A stretch of 64,000 nucleotides of DNA from Fragilaria crotonensis (GCA_022925895.1 JAKSYS010000303.1:1-64000), one strand, 5' to 3'; shown: positions 23,246 through 34,982, counted from the stretch's first letter. The notes: generated by a model not told the origin, from the sequence alone. Translations and numbers: made by a program.

Positions 23246-23935
23246 GAACAGGAAGGACGATAAACTTTTTCATGTTTGAGAGAAGGCCTGTGGTTTTGTC
23301 CCTCTCAAGCAGTGTGGCGAGGACCCTTGGTTGTTAAGGTCGTTGCTGTGTACTACCGGTAGTACTACGGGAGTGATACAGTTCTACTACTACAGAAACT
23401 CTATAGAGTAATTAGAGGACACGTTATCTGACCTTTGGTGGCGCACATTTCAAGTTTGAAAGCTTGGAAGCTGTTGTCAATCAAATCCAAGATGGCAGCG
23501 TGGCTACCCAATTGCTTCATGACTCTTATTGTGTGAGAAATGAACACACAATACGTTGCTTATTACTACTAATTGCTGTTTTTGTTGTTGTTCATAGTTC
23601 ATAGACGTACGAGTACGCGTAATATCCGGTACAAGTACTGCAATATATCATGTAGCTCTACGGGGTACTTGTACCGGGTACGAGTACAAGCACTTCACAA
23701 AGCACGTGCAGCTAAAAAGTGAAAAATGTTGGTTTTCGCGGTTATCTTCCCGTTTAATTTTAATAACAATTGATTTTGCACGTGTTCGTGTGTAGAATGT
23801 ACTGTACATTGTACATGCGTCCTCCTAGTAGCACCAAATACCAAATACCAAATACCAAATACTCCAGTACTGAATATCCAAATGGAGTTGGAATTGGACC
23901 TACGGTACCACCGTATACCGTATGCATGCCGCATA
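23246..23935. other. Convergent intergenic spacer
   Basis: Lies between the 3' ends of two convergent genes. It holds a four-copy CCAAATA heptamer array and several GTAC-rich words (23.34-23.70 kb). No gene is seen. Confidence 0.5.
23834..23861. repeat. Heptanucleotide tandem array, CCAAATA x4
   Basis: Four perfect 7-bp copies, about 70 bp from the 3' end of the PT-rich gene. Confidence 0.95.
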
Positions 23936-25447
23936 CTACGGCATGAGGTCACAGTTCGCCTTGTCCATGTTGTTGTTCTCATCATTAAAGGTAGCAGCAT
24001 GGTCGTTGGCATCAGTACCATCCATGACAATGTCCGGTTTTTTGCGCCGGCAGCACCAGAAGCAGCAGCAGCCGGAACACACGGCAGCTGCGCTTACGAG
24101 ACCAGCAGCAAAGATAGCAGTTCCCGTCACGTTGATGCTGCCGTTACCATAGTCCGCATCGCCCAACGTCGGGAATAAGGTCCTCTCATTGGTGGGCTTC
24201 CTCGTGGGAGCCTCTGTAGGAGACGCTGTAGGCAAGTGAGTTGGAGTCATTGTTGGGATCTTTGTAGGAGCAAGTGTCCTGGGATAAGGGGTAGGTACTC
24301 CAGTCGTTGGAGATGACGTGGGATGTGCTGTAGGCTCGCCGGTTGGTCTTGTGGTCGGCTTCAAACTCGGACGGGGACTGGGAGGTTCAGTTGGAGAACG
24401 AGATGGAGCATGTGACATGGCGACAGGAGATGATGTAGGAACCGGAGTTGGTTGTGGTGTTGGTTGAGCAGTCGGTTGAGGTGTTGGCTTTTGTGTAGGC
24501 TGAGGTGTTGGTCTGTGGGTCGGCGGATTAATCGGCGACTTTGTTGGCGGGCTCATTGGTGGCGGTGGAGCCGATCGACTCGGCTTTGGAGTAGGAGTGA
24601 ATGTTGGCCTTCGTGTTGGCTGCCTAGAGGGTGTTCCAGATGGATCCCTAGATGGAAGAAAACTTGGACCTCTGGAGGGTGATAAGGACGGCTTCTTGGA
24701 TGGAGCATTAGATTTTGTCGGCGACAACGATCTGGATGGCATGTGACTTGCCGACGGAGCCAACGAGAGTGATGGCATTTGACTTGCAGACGGCGATGCA
24801 GATGGTGATACCGGTCGTGCCGATGGAAGCGGAGAAGGGCGCGGTGATGGCTGTGCTGTTTGCGGAATGTGCCAGACACATTTGTTGTGAACTTTGAAAT
24901 AGCTTCCTGCGATGCAATTAGCCTCGCCCAGGAAGACTTTGCAGAAAGAGTTGTCTTCAACTCTTTCAGCAATGCAGCTCTTACCGATTGACCACATGCA
25001 AGGATGCTTAACCAAGACCGGCTTTATTTCAGTGGCTTCACACGTTGTTTTGTTCTGAGGAGACAGTGCCACCACTTTCGTGTTGTTGCAATACGTGACA
25101 GGGTACTCCCACGGGTTTACGTCGCTTGGATCGCCGCAAAAGGCGTTGTAATTGATTTGTTGAGACGCGCTTGCAGGCTCCAACCAAGCACATCGTTCCT
25201 TGATAGCCGTAGGACCTATGTACATTGTCTTCTCGCAGGCGTCTTTGGTTAGGGCTGTCGCAGAGCAGAACTTGAAAGGAAAGGTCCATGGGTCATTGTT
25301 TTCCTTGAAGCCACAGTACGCGTTAGCTTCCTTTGTCCTGCGTTGCTCTTGCCCTACATCGGCGTGGAGGGGCACACTTCCAGTCGCAAGAGCTGGGAAC
25401 GCATTGATTGCAATTGCGAACAGCAATGCAGTGAAGGAGGTGAACAT
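23936..25447 (-). CDS. PT/PS-rich cell-surface protein with Cys-rich N-terminal repeats and C-terminal membrane anchor
   Basis: I chose the Met at 25447 rather than the longer frame to 25558 because it places a clean signal peptide first (MFTSFTALLFAIAINAFPALATG). Residues about 40-190 hold Cys-rich repeats with the pattern YCG, then PWxxPxxxC, then a pair of Cys and CxW (DPWTFPFKFC and NPWEYPVTYC), the third copy being weaker. A roughly 250-residue stalk follows, made of Pro-Thr and Pro-Ser steps (QPTPQPTPVPTSSP-like). Near the C-terminus a hydrophobic helix (AIFAAGLVSAAAVCSGCCCFW) precedes a short charged tail. Such PT stalks are widespread in diatom wall, girdle and adhesion proteins. The role here is inferred as a wall-spanning or adhesive surface protein. 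It is divergent from the LIMR gene. Confidence 0.85.
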   Translation of the reverse strand: MFTSFTALLFAIAINAFPALATGSVPLHADVGQEQRRTKEANAYCGFKENNDPWTFPFKFCSATALTKDACEKTMYIGPTAIKERCAWLEPASASQQINYNAFCGDPSDVNPWEYPVTYCNNTKVVALSPQNKTTCEATEIKPVLVKHPCMWSIGKSCIAERVEDNSFCKVFLGEANCIAGSYFKVHNKCVWHIPQTAQPSPRPSPLPSARPVSPSASPSASQMPSLSLAPSASHMPSRSLSPTKSNAPSKKPSLSPSRGPSFLPSRDPSGTPSRQPTRRPTFTPTPKPSRSAPPPPMSPPTKSPINPPTHRPTPQPTQKPTPQPTAQPTPQPTPVPTSSPVAMSHAPSRSPTEPPSPRPSLKPTTRPTGEPTAHPTSSPTTGVPTPYPRTLAPTKIPTMTPTHLPTASPTEAPTRKPTNERTLFPTLGDADYGNGSINVTGTAIFAAGLVSAAAVCSGCCCFWCCRRKKPDIVMDGTDANDHAATFNDENNNMDKANCDLMP

Positions 25448-26322
25448 GTTTGTATTTATGTGAGTAGTATGGCGGCGATCGGTAAAGTATGCAACAGGTG
25501 TGTCTACCTTCCGTTTAGAAATTTCCTGAACATACCTTGTGCTTTTTAACTTACACATGCTCTAACTTACTAAAAGTAAGTTAGAGCATGTGTAAGTCTG
25601 AAACCCCGATGCTTACCAGAAACACAACTGAGAAGTTCCCGGTCTGTCCTACCCTTCGGGGAATTGGCCAGTAATAATTTATGAGTTCTTCTTGAGTTGT
25701 ACTGTTGTGTTGTTTTCGCCTTCGGTGACAGTCGTCTTGGTGTATTTTACTCCAGTCTCGCACTGGAAGCTTTTATAGGCATGATGGCATGATGGATTTG
25801 ACTTGCATCCAGTATGATACCTGGGATATCTTACTGGAGTGCAGTTTGACTGTACTCTGGAGTAGGTTGTAAGCTACTCGGAGTACTCGTTTCGCCCCAT
25901 ATATGACATATGCGTACAGTAGATAAGTAGATGTGGCAGCTTGGCGCTTGTCCGTCCGCAGACATCGAAAGAATAATGACTTTCCACACGAACTCGAGAT
26001 ACAATGCCGGGACATATGATGGCTTGCGAGTCGTATCTCGTCTACACAATACTCGAGTACAAGTACTTGAACGCACATGCCTGGTACGTAGTACGTAGTA
26101 CACACTTTTCTCTTTCGATGTCTCGCAGGAAAGACTTCGACATACCACTCGATCGGGACGACTGTACCAGCAGGTATACGACTAGAGTAGTCCCAATCCA
26201 CTGTCCCTCCCACCTCCTCATCAGTCATAAAATGAACAGTGTCCATAGTTCTTGTTCCTGCGTGCCTCAACCAACATGATCATCCACAAGTCATCGCCGT
26301 CGTTTTTGTGAAAAACCAAGCC
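25448..26322. promoter_or_regulatory. Shared upstream region of the divergent PT-protein and LIMR genes
   Basis: About 0.9 kb separate two divergent start codons. It contains a perfect 22-bp-arm hairpin (25550-25596) close to the PT-protein start, and GTAC-rich words at 25.86-26.10 kb. Calling it regulatory rests on gene arrangement only. Confidence 0.45.
25550..25596. repeat. Perfect inverted repeat, 22-bp arms, 3-nt loop
   Basis: Arms 25550-25571 and 25575-25596 are exact reverse complements (left arm begins CTTACACATGCTC) around an AAA loop. It sits about 100 bp upstream of the PT-protein start codon. A perfect hairpin this long is unlikely by chance and is either young or kept by selection. 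Confidence 0.95.
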
Positions 26323-28219
26323 ATGGCGGACGTCTTTCTTATCCTAGTGATTGTCGTGGCGTTTCTGATACTTCTTGTTTCATCTGTTTACTTTCTCGTC
26401 TACTACCAGCATCCTGAAGACAGAAACACAGCCTATTTTCCAAAGTTGGTCGTGCTTGGTGCCTTTCTGATATCAGGATTTACCGTACTGGGGCTGCCGC
26501 TTGATGTGGCGAACAATGCAGGTTACACAGGTATGTCGTGCAGCTGTGTTGTTGATCAGAGAGTAAAATCGATGGATTCTCGTGGCGCATTTCCCGATGA
26601 CCCCGTTCTCACATTACTTTACAATAACAGGTTGTGACGGTTACAATACCAGCATGTGCGGAGGTCTCGACATGGAACTCTTCTGGGACATTTTCTTTTG
26701 GCTGATTCCGATATGGATCTTTGTGCTCATCCCATTTTCTGCCTTTTACTATGAGGCCGACGACAACAACGGACTGCCGACTAGTGTCACAGGCGAGTCA
26801 TCGACAGATCCCAAACAACGAAGTCGACTTTCGCAAGCCTTGTGTAATGTCACTGTCTTGGTGATGATTGTAACTGTGCTGTTTTTTCTAGCCTACTGGT
26901 TCTTGGGATATTCGCACGTGACTGTGCGCACCTACGCGGCGGGCACCATCGAGGATGCCGCTAGACCTGCGGGAGTCATTTACCAATCGTTCCCCCATAA
27001 AAACGCAGACGGTGTTGTGCAGAGGTTCTCGATACGTAATTTAACATGTATTCAAGCCAATGACGAGCTGCTCCTGCAACTTGTCAAGAAGAAAAAAGGC
27101 GTGGATACCATGACATATCGTGTGGATGTGTCGATATTTTATGGCGGATTCATGACCTTCATTGGTTGGTTTCTCTTTTCTCTTTTTGGAGGTATTGGAC
27201 TAGCGGCACTACCGCTCCATAACATCTTGGCCTTTACCAATCGGCCAAAGATGCTGACGCCGGAAGAAATGGCGACTGCCAAGGCATCTATTCAGGGTCG
27301 CGTCAACGAGATGGTTGAGATTGGCGAACAGCTAAAGCGAGAGCGTGAGGATAAGTCCAAGACATCCGCAAGGCAAGGTCTACTGGCATCGTTATTTCCC
27401 ACATTCTACCACAAACGGTCAAGTACCCTTCGAGAGTTCAAGGCTGCAGTGTATATGCTTGAGGAAGATGTTCGGGATTTCACTGCCTATCAAATCGCGA
27501 GTGAAAAGTACAACCCTTTGTATCCTTATTTGGCGCTTTTGATTGGCCTTGTCTCGTCTGTATTTTCCATCTGTTGGTTCTTGCAGACTGTCCTTTACAC
27601 TCTCCCTAACCCTCCCGTCACCAAATTTCTCAACGAACTATTTGAATGGTTCGACACTTGGTTCCCTCTCTTCGGGACTCTCAGCGTCGCCTTTGCCACT
27701 CTGTACCTGCTTCTCTGTTCCGTTCAAGGATGCTTCGTCTTTGGGATGCGCTTCCTCTGCTTATCATTTTATCCCATGAAAGTCGGCAAAACATACATGA
27801 ATTCGTTTCTTTTCAACATGGGATTGGTTCTGTTTACGTCACTTCCCGTCGTGCAGTTTGCTGTCATTTCCTTTCGCAGCTATGCTGAGAATGCAACCAT
27901 CACACAAATTTACGAGGAGCAGATTGACAATTTGGATTTTTTCACCTACTTCTTTGATAATGACGTGTTCGTGTACGCACTCCTCATCGTATCTTGCTTG
28001 ACCGGCCTCTACATGATGATATGCCAGAGACGAGGAAATGAAGGAGCAGAATTGCGGGATCGCTTGAAATCACGAGCCCGCGCGGTATCTGCTACTGCGG
28101 ATGGACCCCGATGGGTGATCGACGAAGTGGTAGTTCTGGCGAAACAGGAGCCGAAACGTTTGACGATGAACACGACGAGGACTTGTCAGATTATGAGTGA
28201 AACAAAAATCGGCGCGTGA
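26323..28219 (+). CDS. LIMR family protein (LMBR1-like multi-pass membrane protein), one intron
   Basis: Exons are 26323-26530 and 26631-28219. The 100-bp intron begins GTATGT and ends ACAG, and the joined exons give a whole number of codons (598 residues). The start MADVFLILVIV has a GCCATGG context. The N-terminus (YFLVYYQHPEDRNTAYFPKLVV ... LPLDVAN) closely follows plant LIMR proteins. So do later blocks: SLFGGIGLAALPL, a charged cytosolic loop, FLNELFEWFDTWFPLFGTL and the MNSFLFNMGLVL block. About nine membrane helices are visible. Relatives include lipocalin-receptor-like LMBR1 and lysosomal LMBD1 proteins, involved in receptor signalling or lysosomal cobalamin export. The role in diatoms is unknown. 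Length and order match the family, and no damage is seen. Confidence 0.92.
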
Positions 28220-28651
28220 AAATCATAGTATTTGAACGTTTCGGATGCCACTGCACCTGACGTTCTATCACTAGGTGATAGAACCAAACCTACGGGTACG
28301 GTAACCCTTCCATTATGCCACATTTGCGGTGGGAGATTTGGATACCGTGGACAATCGTGCGTGACTTTGGAAGTCGCATTCGTCGACCTCAAGTTATGTT
28401 GTGCTGCCCACTGCATATAGTGTTTGCGCAAGGATCCTGAACGAAAGCGAGGCCTTTGCCGTCTATCGCTCAGCACCTCTCCTTCAGTAGGGGCTACGCC
28501 GCGCTAACTATGGACAAATGTCCTCGCATTCCGCTGAGATAAGCCTTGTTCGCGATTCCGTGCATGCTGGGATGTTGACATGGGCTTTTCCCCTTCTTGC
28601 GCATCTATTCCCAGAGCATTGTCGTTACCTTTTGGAGGAAGCTAATAGTGC
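28220..28651. other. Convergent spacer with a short perfect hairpin
   Basis: Lies between the 3' ends of the LIMR and SET genes. A perfect hairpin with 10-bp arms and a TAG loop (28262-28284, arm GTTCTATCAC) lies about 43 bp after the LIMR stop. No other feature is seen. Confidence 0.6.
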
Positions 28652-29789
28652 CTAGGCTTTTATTTCTCCTATAGCCTTCTTCATGCGTGCTCGGAATTCC
28701 AAAATTGTGCGCAATCGACCACCGTCAACGCCGACATCTTGTAGCATGGTCTCATCCTCCTCGAGAGTCGTACTCCATGCGTCCAAGGTCGTCAGCGTAT
28801 CGTCGCCGCCTTTCTTCAGCATGAGAGCATCCATTTTATTTTCCTTGGGCACAAACCCGTAGTTTGCCAATAGTTCGACGGAACTTTCAACTCCATTGCC
28901 GTAGGAGTATAAGAGTTCCTTCCCAGCTTGAATGTCGCGAGTCGCTTTAAGTGCAAACCACGCATTGTCCTTCTCGGGATCAATTAGATGCAATTCAGTA
29001 TTTGGAGAGTTAGAGGAATGATTGACCAAATCGAGGAATGGCACTAATACTCGAAGGAGTCTAGTATTCTTCGTCAAGATGGGTCGTCCTTTGTCGTCAA
29101 CTTGTGGTTCGCCTTCTGTGATGGGAATGCCTAGTGCGCGAGTTGAGACAATCCATGCGGCAAACTGTATCTGCTCCAGAGTCAAGTCTGGATTCTGGCT
29201 TGCAATATCTGTGAGCTCCTTCTGGCGCTTCTGGGCCAGGTTAACAAGGCGAGGGAACTCCAAGAGCTCCAATTCTTCATTGTCGTAAAAATCAGGCGTG
29301 GGATCAAAATGGGTCGATTCTAACGCCGGAAGAGCACTCAAATACGGATCCCATTCAACTTTGCGATCCGGGTGTAATGCATACATTTCCCAAGAAGTTG
29401 GCACCTGCCTGTGCCAAGGAAATATCCTCCTTCGATGATGGGTCCGAAAGGGCGAGCGCTGCATCAGAAGGAACCTGACACAGAATTTCGCCCTTGTTGA
29501 AAGATCGCGTGCAAAAGACACCTCGAATGCCAGTTTCCTTCGATACACCCACTTCAATGCCTGAATCGAGGATCGCGCCTTGTTTTTTAACGAGAAAGTC
29601 CAACAAGTTTAAGATGTCAGGATCCTCGCAGGCATCATGAATCAGAGTCGGAGCCTTGTTGCCGAAACCGACGCCACCTCCTGTGTTCGGTCGAGCACGA
29701 TCTTTTTTCGAAGATTTCGATGAGGTTATGGGGAAGGCATGAACCTCTAACACGAGGACGAGTAGGAGAGCAGTGGGACGCATTATCAT
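28652..29789 (-). CDS. Plastid-targeted SET-domain protein lysine methyltransferase (Rubisco LSMT/SETD3-6 class), one frame change
   Basis: The N-terminus MIMRPTALLLVLVLEVHAFPIT is a signal peptide ending A18/F19, followed by a Ser/Lys/Arg-rich stretch. This is the bipartite plastid presequence of diatoms (ASAFAP-like, Phe at +1). The SET domain starts at SGIEVGVSKETGIRGVFCTRSF. It continues with an insert domain (WDPYLSALP ... EQIQFAAWIVSTRAL) and closes with FLDLVNHSSNSPNTEL, which contains the NHS motif that binds S-adenosylmethionine. The sequence ELLYSYGN ... LLANYGFVP is typical of LSMT/SETD3/SETD6. It would methylate lysines of a plastid protein. The target is not known from sequence. 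The frame changes once near 29.39 kb inside the SET domain, with no room for a usual intron, so either a base is wrong in the assembly or the allele is damaged. Confidence 0.82.
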
Positions 29790-30835
29790 GTCGATTGATG
29801 TGCAGGACCAGGTATCGTTTGTCGAAGGTGATGGCTGATGGGGGGTAATGGCTGATGGCTGATGGCTGATGGCTGTGATTTCGTGATCGTGGGGTCTGGT
29901 GATTTATTACCGATACAAGTAGCTGGACATCAGACATGTCGTGACGTCCTGACCAGAAATGTTGGACGGTGGAAGTACAAACACAGTCATGGAACATGGA
30001 ATCCATCTGGATATGTCGGGGGGTGTATTGAACCGAATGGTACGAGGTGGCTACATGTAGCTACGGTAGACTACCGGTAGTGGCTACTAACCAATACTCA
30101 AAACTGATACTGGAAGAGTACTTACTCAAGTTCTGTACACGACTAGTACCGTACGTAGACTCATATACTGGGACGGTACAGATTCCAGTTTGAACCGACG
30201 GATCACATAAAACATGTATCAGATAGCATCATCGCTAACTTCCATCTTTCATTATCATTAGATATATTTAATATACGAATAGTAGCATAACGCAATTTTC
30301 GAACGATTCATCAGAGTCCCTGACCGTTGTGCATCGCCGAACGGTTTCTAGTGGTTAATGTATATGCATAGGGTCCCACTCTGACCTTCGATATGGTAGA
30401 ACACGGTTTATTACAGGAATGCCAAAATTTCAAACTCGAATCTCCATCTCCAATCAAGCGGAAACTTCTAAGTAACGACAGATTCTTAGAACCGAATCCG
30501 CAGTAATTGTGAGAGTTTTCCAGAGTGCCCCTACGTCGCGAGCATCTCTGCCGCCGGAAGTCAAGAATCGCGTATGGAAAAAGTGCGTATAAATGGCCGA
30601 TGTTGGTCACACCTGTCCGTGACTGTAACCTGTAAAAGCGTGAAAAACTTGGGACATCGTGCGGATCGTGCTTGTTCGCCTTTTTCCGTTCGGCACTGCA
30701 GTCGGGACAGTCGCACATTCCGCCATTCTCTGTTCGCTTTTCAGGCTTCCGTTCCCATTTTCATCTTGACGATCGCCTTCTCGTCGTTCACCTCACGAAC
30801 ACACATATCCTGTATATAAAATACACATCTATAGA
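29790..30835. promoter_or_regulatory. Divergent spacer between the SET gene and the cyclin gene
   Basis: About 1 kb between divergent starts. It has a four-copy ATGGCTG heptamer array next to the SET gene (29848-29875), GTAC-rich words at 30.04-30.18 kb, and TATATAAA at 30813-30820, which lies only 16 bp before the cyclin ATG. The regulatory role is inferred from layout. Confidence 0.45.
29848..29875. repeat. Heptanucleotide tandem array, ATGGCTG x4
   Basis: Four perfect 7-bp copies plus one detached copy at 29831-29837. Confidence 0.95.
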
Positions 30836-31702
30836 ATGTTGACTTGTGACGAAGCTCTGGCTTCTGTGTTGGCCATGCGACACAGGGAAGCAACTGACTA
30901 CATGTGTGGCGATTACATTCCCCGAAACAGGGGATCAAGGGACGGAATCGACGAGCTCTGTCGCAAACTAATGGCCGACTGGTGCATTAAGGTTGTCGAT
31001 CGATGCTCGTTCTCACGAGACACGGCTTCCATTGCCATGAACATGCTGGATCGATTTCTGAATACTGCTCAGGGAAGTGATGCACTGCGAAATCGAAACT
31101 TGTTCCAGCTCGCTTCCATGACATGCTTGTACACTGCAATCAAAGTACATGAATCGGAAGCACTTCAGCCCAAGACAATCGTTCAACTCAGCCGAGGAAT
31201 GTTTACTGTCAAGGAAATTGAAGCCATGGAGTTGAAGGTTCTCTTCGCCTTGAAATGGAGAACGAGTCCACCTACGGCGGGGAACTTTGTGCAACACTTC
31301 TTGGCAGCGGCACCTCAAGAATCAGACGATGAACATGACCAAATCTTAAAGCTAGCCACGCTGCAGACGGAACTGACGTTGGTGGATTATGCATATGCGA
31401 CCAAGAAGGCGTCCTCAATAGCGTACGCCGCAATTGCGAACGCCATTGACATTCTCGGTATTGCAAACACTGGATTTATGGACGTTCTTTTCAATTGTTT
31501 AGGAATGGACGGCGAAGAAGTAAAATATATCCAAGAAAAGTTGATGAAGCAAGTACATCAACAGCATGAAGCTCAAGTGGTTGTCGCGACTAAGTCTCTG
31601 CGGCAACTGGACGTATCCAAGAACAGGGCTTCCGATGGAGGGCATTCATCACCGCGTGAAGTTTCTTCGGTCAATCAAAAGCGCGCAGTCTATAATTTGT
31701 AA
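30836..31702 (+). CDS. Diatom-specific cyclin (dsCYC-type), 288 residues
   Basis: This intronless ORF has a cyclin N-box at about residues 35-150. It shows KLMADWCIKVVDRCSFSRDT, IAMNMLDRFLNT and QLASMTCLYTAIKVHE, then LSRGMFTVKEIEAMELKVL and LKWRTSPPT, all standard cyclin-fold positions. A second helical part (about residues 150-240) is the weaker C-terminal cyclin fold. The short N-terminus and the WRTSPPT motif match the expanded diatom-specific cyclin group, which is thought to tie cell-cycle entry to light and nutrient signals through a CDK partner. The tail after residue 250 is polar and disordered. No destruction box was identified with confidence. Neighbours give no functional link. 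Confidence 0.9.
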   Translation: MLTCDEALASVLAMRHREATDYMCGDYIPRNRGSRDGIDELCRKLMADWCIKVVDRCSFSRDTASIAMNMLDRFLNTAQGSDALRNRNLFQLASMTCLYTAIKVHESEALQPKTIVQLSRGMFTVKEIEAMELKVLFALKWRTSPPTAGNFVQHFLAAAPQESDDEHDQILKLATLQTELTLVDYAYATKKASSIAYAAIANAIDILGIANTGFMDVLFNCLGMDGEEVKYIQEKLMKQVHQQHEAQVVVATKSLRQLDVSKNRASDGGHSSPREVSSVNQKRAVYNL

Positions 31703-34700
31703 TGTACCCCAGCAATGTCTGACAATGTATTGTGTACGTGCGATTGTCCCTCGTTCCCTCAAGTGTGTCATCCTCTCCCAGTTTGAGTACTGGAGTCCTA
31801 CAAGTGTCCTCCGTCGGAGTACCCATCGTAACAGATCCAGTGTTGTTGCCTTGGGGCACTTTGCATCGCCCACATCCCAACCCAACAGTCGTGACAGTGG
31901 GTCGCACAGTCCGTGCGAACTCGTTCACACGACCATAGCACTTGCATTGTGGAGACAAGTCAGAACAAGAATTCTTGTCAATTCCTCATTTTTTGTTTGT
32001 CAATAGAGAATTTACAAAACTGAATTGGAGAATTGCTGGTACAACTGATAGTAAGGGAAGAAGGGAAAGAAGACCTTCTTGTTCCAAAATGATGCCAGAC
32101 AAAGAGTGAGAGACAAACAACTTGAGGATTGCTAAGATACACTGAACAGAGGATGGTCATAAACTTCTGCTGGTTTAGAAGGGAACAAGGCCAGCAGTAA
32201 CACTAAGAATAGGAAGTACTAGTATGATTAACAGTAAGGAGCCAAAAGAATGGATGGACTAATAATTATCACAAACAACTAGTAGGAAACCAGATTGGCA
32301 ACAGAGCCTCAGGCAGAATGGCACATGGTAGTCATCACAGTGGCAAACAAGGTTCTTATGGACAAGGGGGTGGCCATGGAGGACATTCCTTCAATCACCC
32401 ATCATGTAACAAGGAATGAGGTACGTGCTCTGGCCAGCATAGTGGACATAAATGGGGTTAGTGCTTCCTGAATCCTCCTCATAGTGACAACTCTGAGTTG
32501 CTGGGATTATTTTTCAAGAATCTATGAAGGTTCTTTTGGGTTGCCAACTGCTTTAAAGCACTTTTGACATCATCTTCCTCCTAGCCAAAAATTCAACTTT
32601 CTGCAATCAAAATCCACGGCACTCCACTTTACAGTGTGGCGCCTCCGCAATATCCAAAGGTGTGTCTGCACTTCAAGCGGACACCCATCTAATCCTATCA
32701 CACCACTAGCAACTTCTGATTGAATTCCTTCATGCAGCACCTCAACAAAACATGTTACTTACTACTCCAAAACAAAAAATGCTTAGTGTATGATGCACGT
32801 ATCCACCAGGATATTTCTTGCATAGGTCATAATACTTTCAACAACATCATGAAAGCTACATCTAACACCAACAAGTTGCAGCAACATGTTGAAATTTCAT
32901 CTTGAGAACTGGGTCACTTCGCAAATACTTCAAAAACACCACTGCAAGGCCAAAGAAGCCATATCTCCAAAGGTACTTGATGATCACTGCAAATGATATT
33001 CAGGTGAACGCAACAAAGGGTCAAGTAATGCTGAGCAGGATACATAAAATCATAGTAGTCTTCTTGAGTACATCACTTTGATTGCAATCATCCTTTCGAG
33101 CTAGAGTTTGCCATTGTTCGGAACTTGGTGATTTCCACAGAAAGGCAGAAAACACATCAAAGAATAGTCGTATACTGTCAAAGGCGACACATGCTGATCT
33201 AGGCTTGCTTTGCTGGCAACATGGCTACATTGGTCAAAGCTGAGACCCTTGTTCAACAAGAATGTGACATGGAACTTATGTTGCAGAGCATATCATAAAG
33301 TGATTTGGGCTCAATTCTCATGGTTGTATCACCACCACTGACAACACGACTTAACTTTGGTTTACAAAATGATGCATGATTCCCTGGGAGGCCAGACAAG
33401 AAAGCGAGCATTCCGTACTTGCGCACAACAATGAGTGAGAAACCCCAGCATAACAAAAAATCAACGGAATATAAACAGAATAAAAATGCCAACAGATTAT
33501 CAACAAAAAATGAACAGACTGTCAACGGACCATCAGTAGCCTACCAACAGCAGACTATCATCAGAACATCAACAAAATATCATCAAAACCTCAAAACACA
33601 GCAACAAGGCTGGTGCACAGCAGCCGTTGCATGCCTGTCAGACAGTATGTCATCAATTGAGCCAACAAAGTGCGCGAGGATGGCACATGTTTCGCCAGGC
33701 CCTCCTTTCTGCACTGTGGTGGTGTTGCCTATATTAGAGAGACAGGGCATGCCATTCATTTCATGTGCATATAAAGAATTAAATTTAGGTTCGATTTCTA
33801 CTTGAGCAGCCAGAGTTGCATCCGCATCCCTGGTGAGTAGGGTCATTTCAATTGTGACTGACATTATGCACCTCTGCAAACAAGAGTGTCATATTCACTT
33901 GATGAGCGGGTATGAGGTATTATACACCGGCAGGTTATGAAGCTTGGATTTCCAAACATGGCCAAAAATCTGTGTTAACTTGGATGTCAAGGTTAACAAG
34001 TGACAAGTCCCTTTAAACAAAAAATTGAAGTTGAGTCACCAGTGTATGGGTTATGCTCCCTTGGAAACTTGTACTCGGAGTGTTTAAAAAACCAAATGGA
34101 CTCAACGAATATCTGCGGTAGTACTGTACCAACTTTGATAGCAATTATCAACACAGCACAGATGCTTCCAAAATCCTTGAATTAGCCTACAGAAGGGAAA
34201 GAAGCTCCACCAGCCGAAGACCATCAGGCCCGTCCATGAAGTGGTAATTGAAGTGATATTGAATTGCTTTTTTGTCGACAAGATGAAAATACACATTTTT
34301 TAGGTTCCAGTCTAATCTTAACTGGTACTTGTACGATGTACCAACTACTACAAACACTGCTTCCTGTCGCCGGTACAGTACTAGCCTTAGTCGTATATGC
34401 AAGAGAACATACACCCGTTGAAACGAGCTAAAACTTGTGCAGGCATGCGCCAAGACATAATGAACACACTTGGTACGCAAAGCAGTTAACCAGCACTCCG
34501 TGTACTATTCTAGCGAGTATTAGTACTCAGTACTCTATGTGTGTTCGTTATAGTCAGAAATAGAATCCTCAACAACGATGTCTCCGTAACTACATCTACT
34601 AGCCTTTCAGTGTTCTTGACTGTGTGCATAAATATATACGTGTGTTTTGAACGAAATGTTCAACTAGAATGTCTGCATAACGGCATAGACAGTAAAGTGT

Positions 34701-34982
34701 ACCTAAAATCTAGTAGAATGCAAGCTGCAAGTAATCCTATCTAATAACCATGACCCCCAGTACCATTCCTGCTTCCTGCATAGTTCACGGCTAATGCCAG
34801 TGGGAATGGTCTAATGCACCTGGTACATACAATACATTTATGTCCGTACAAGCAGGAAGTCTATACGGTTTACATAGTAAACAACCAAGAAGACTGTCCA
34901 AAACCCCAGTTTATGCCCTTGGAGCCTGGAGCAGCTGCTATCAGCGCAACACTTCATCATTCCGTGGGTTCGAATAGACCAA
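31703..34982. other. Large gene-free region, 3.3 kb
   Basis: No gene is supported on either strand. The first 300 bp are probably the 3' end of the cyclin transcript. From 32.0 to 34.3 kb the DNA is AT-rich without long frames. A stretch at 33.43-33.60 kb is loosely repetitive in ATCAACA-like words. GTAC-rich words appear at 34.33-34.53 kb near the start of the receptor gene. It may be decayed repeat DNA, but none was recognised. Confidence 0.45.

Noticed and set aside
25550-25596. Hairpin as a bacterial-type intrinsic terminator
   Set aside because: The genome is eukaryotic, there is no T-run after the stem, and it lies in a divergent upstream region.
30813-30820. TATATAAA before the cyclin gene as a TATA box
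   Set aside because: It lies only 16 bp from the start codon, too close for a start site 25-30 bp downstream unless a different ATG is used.
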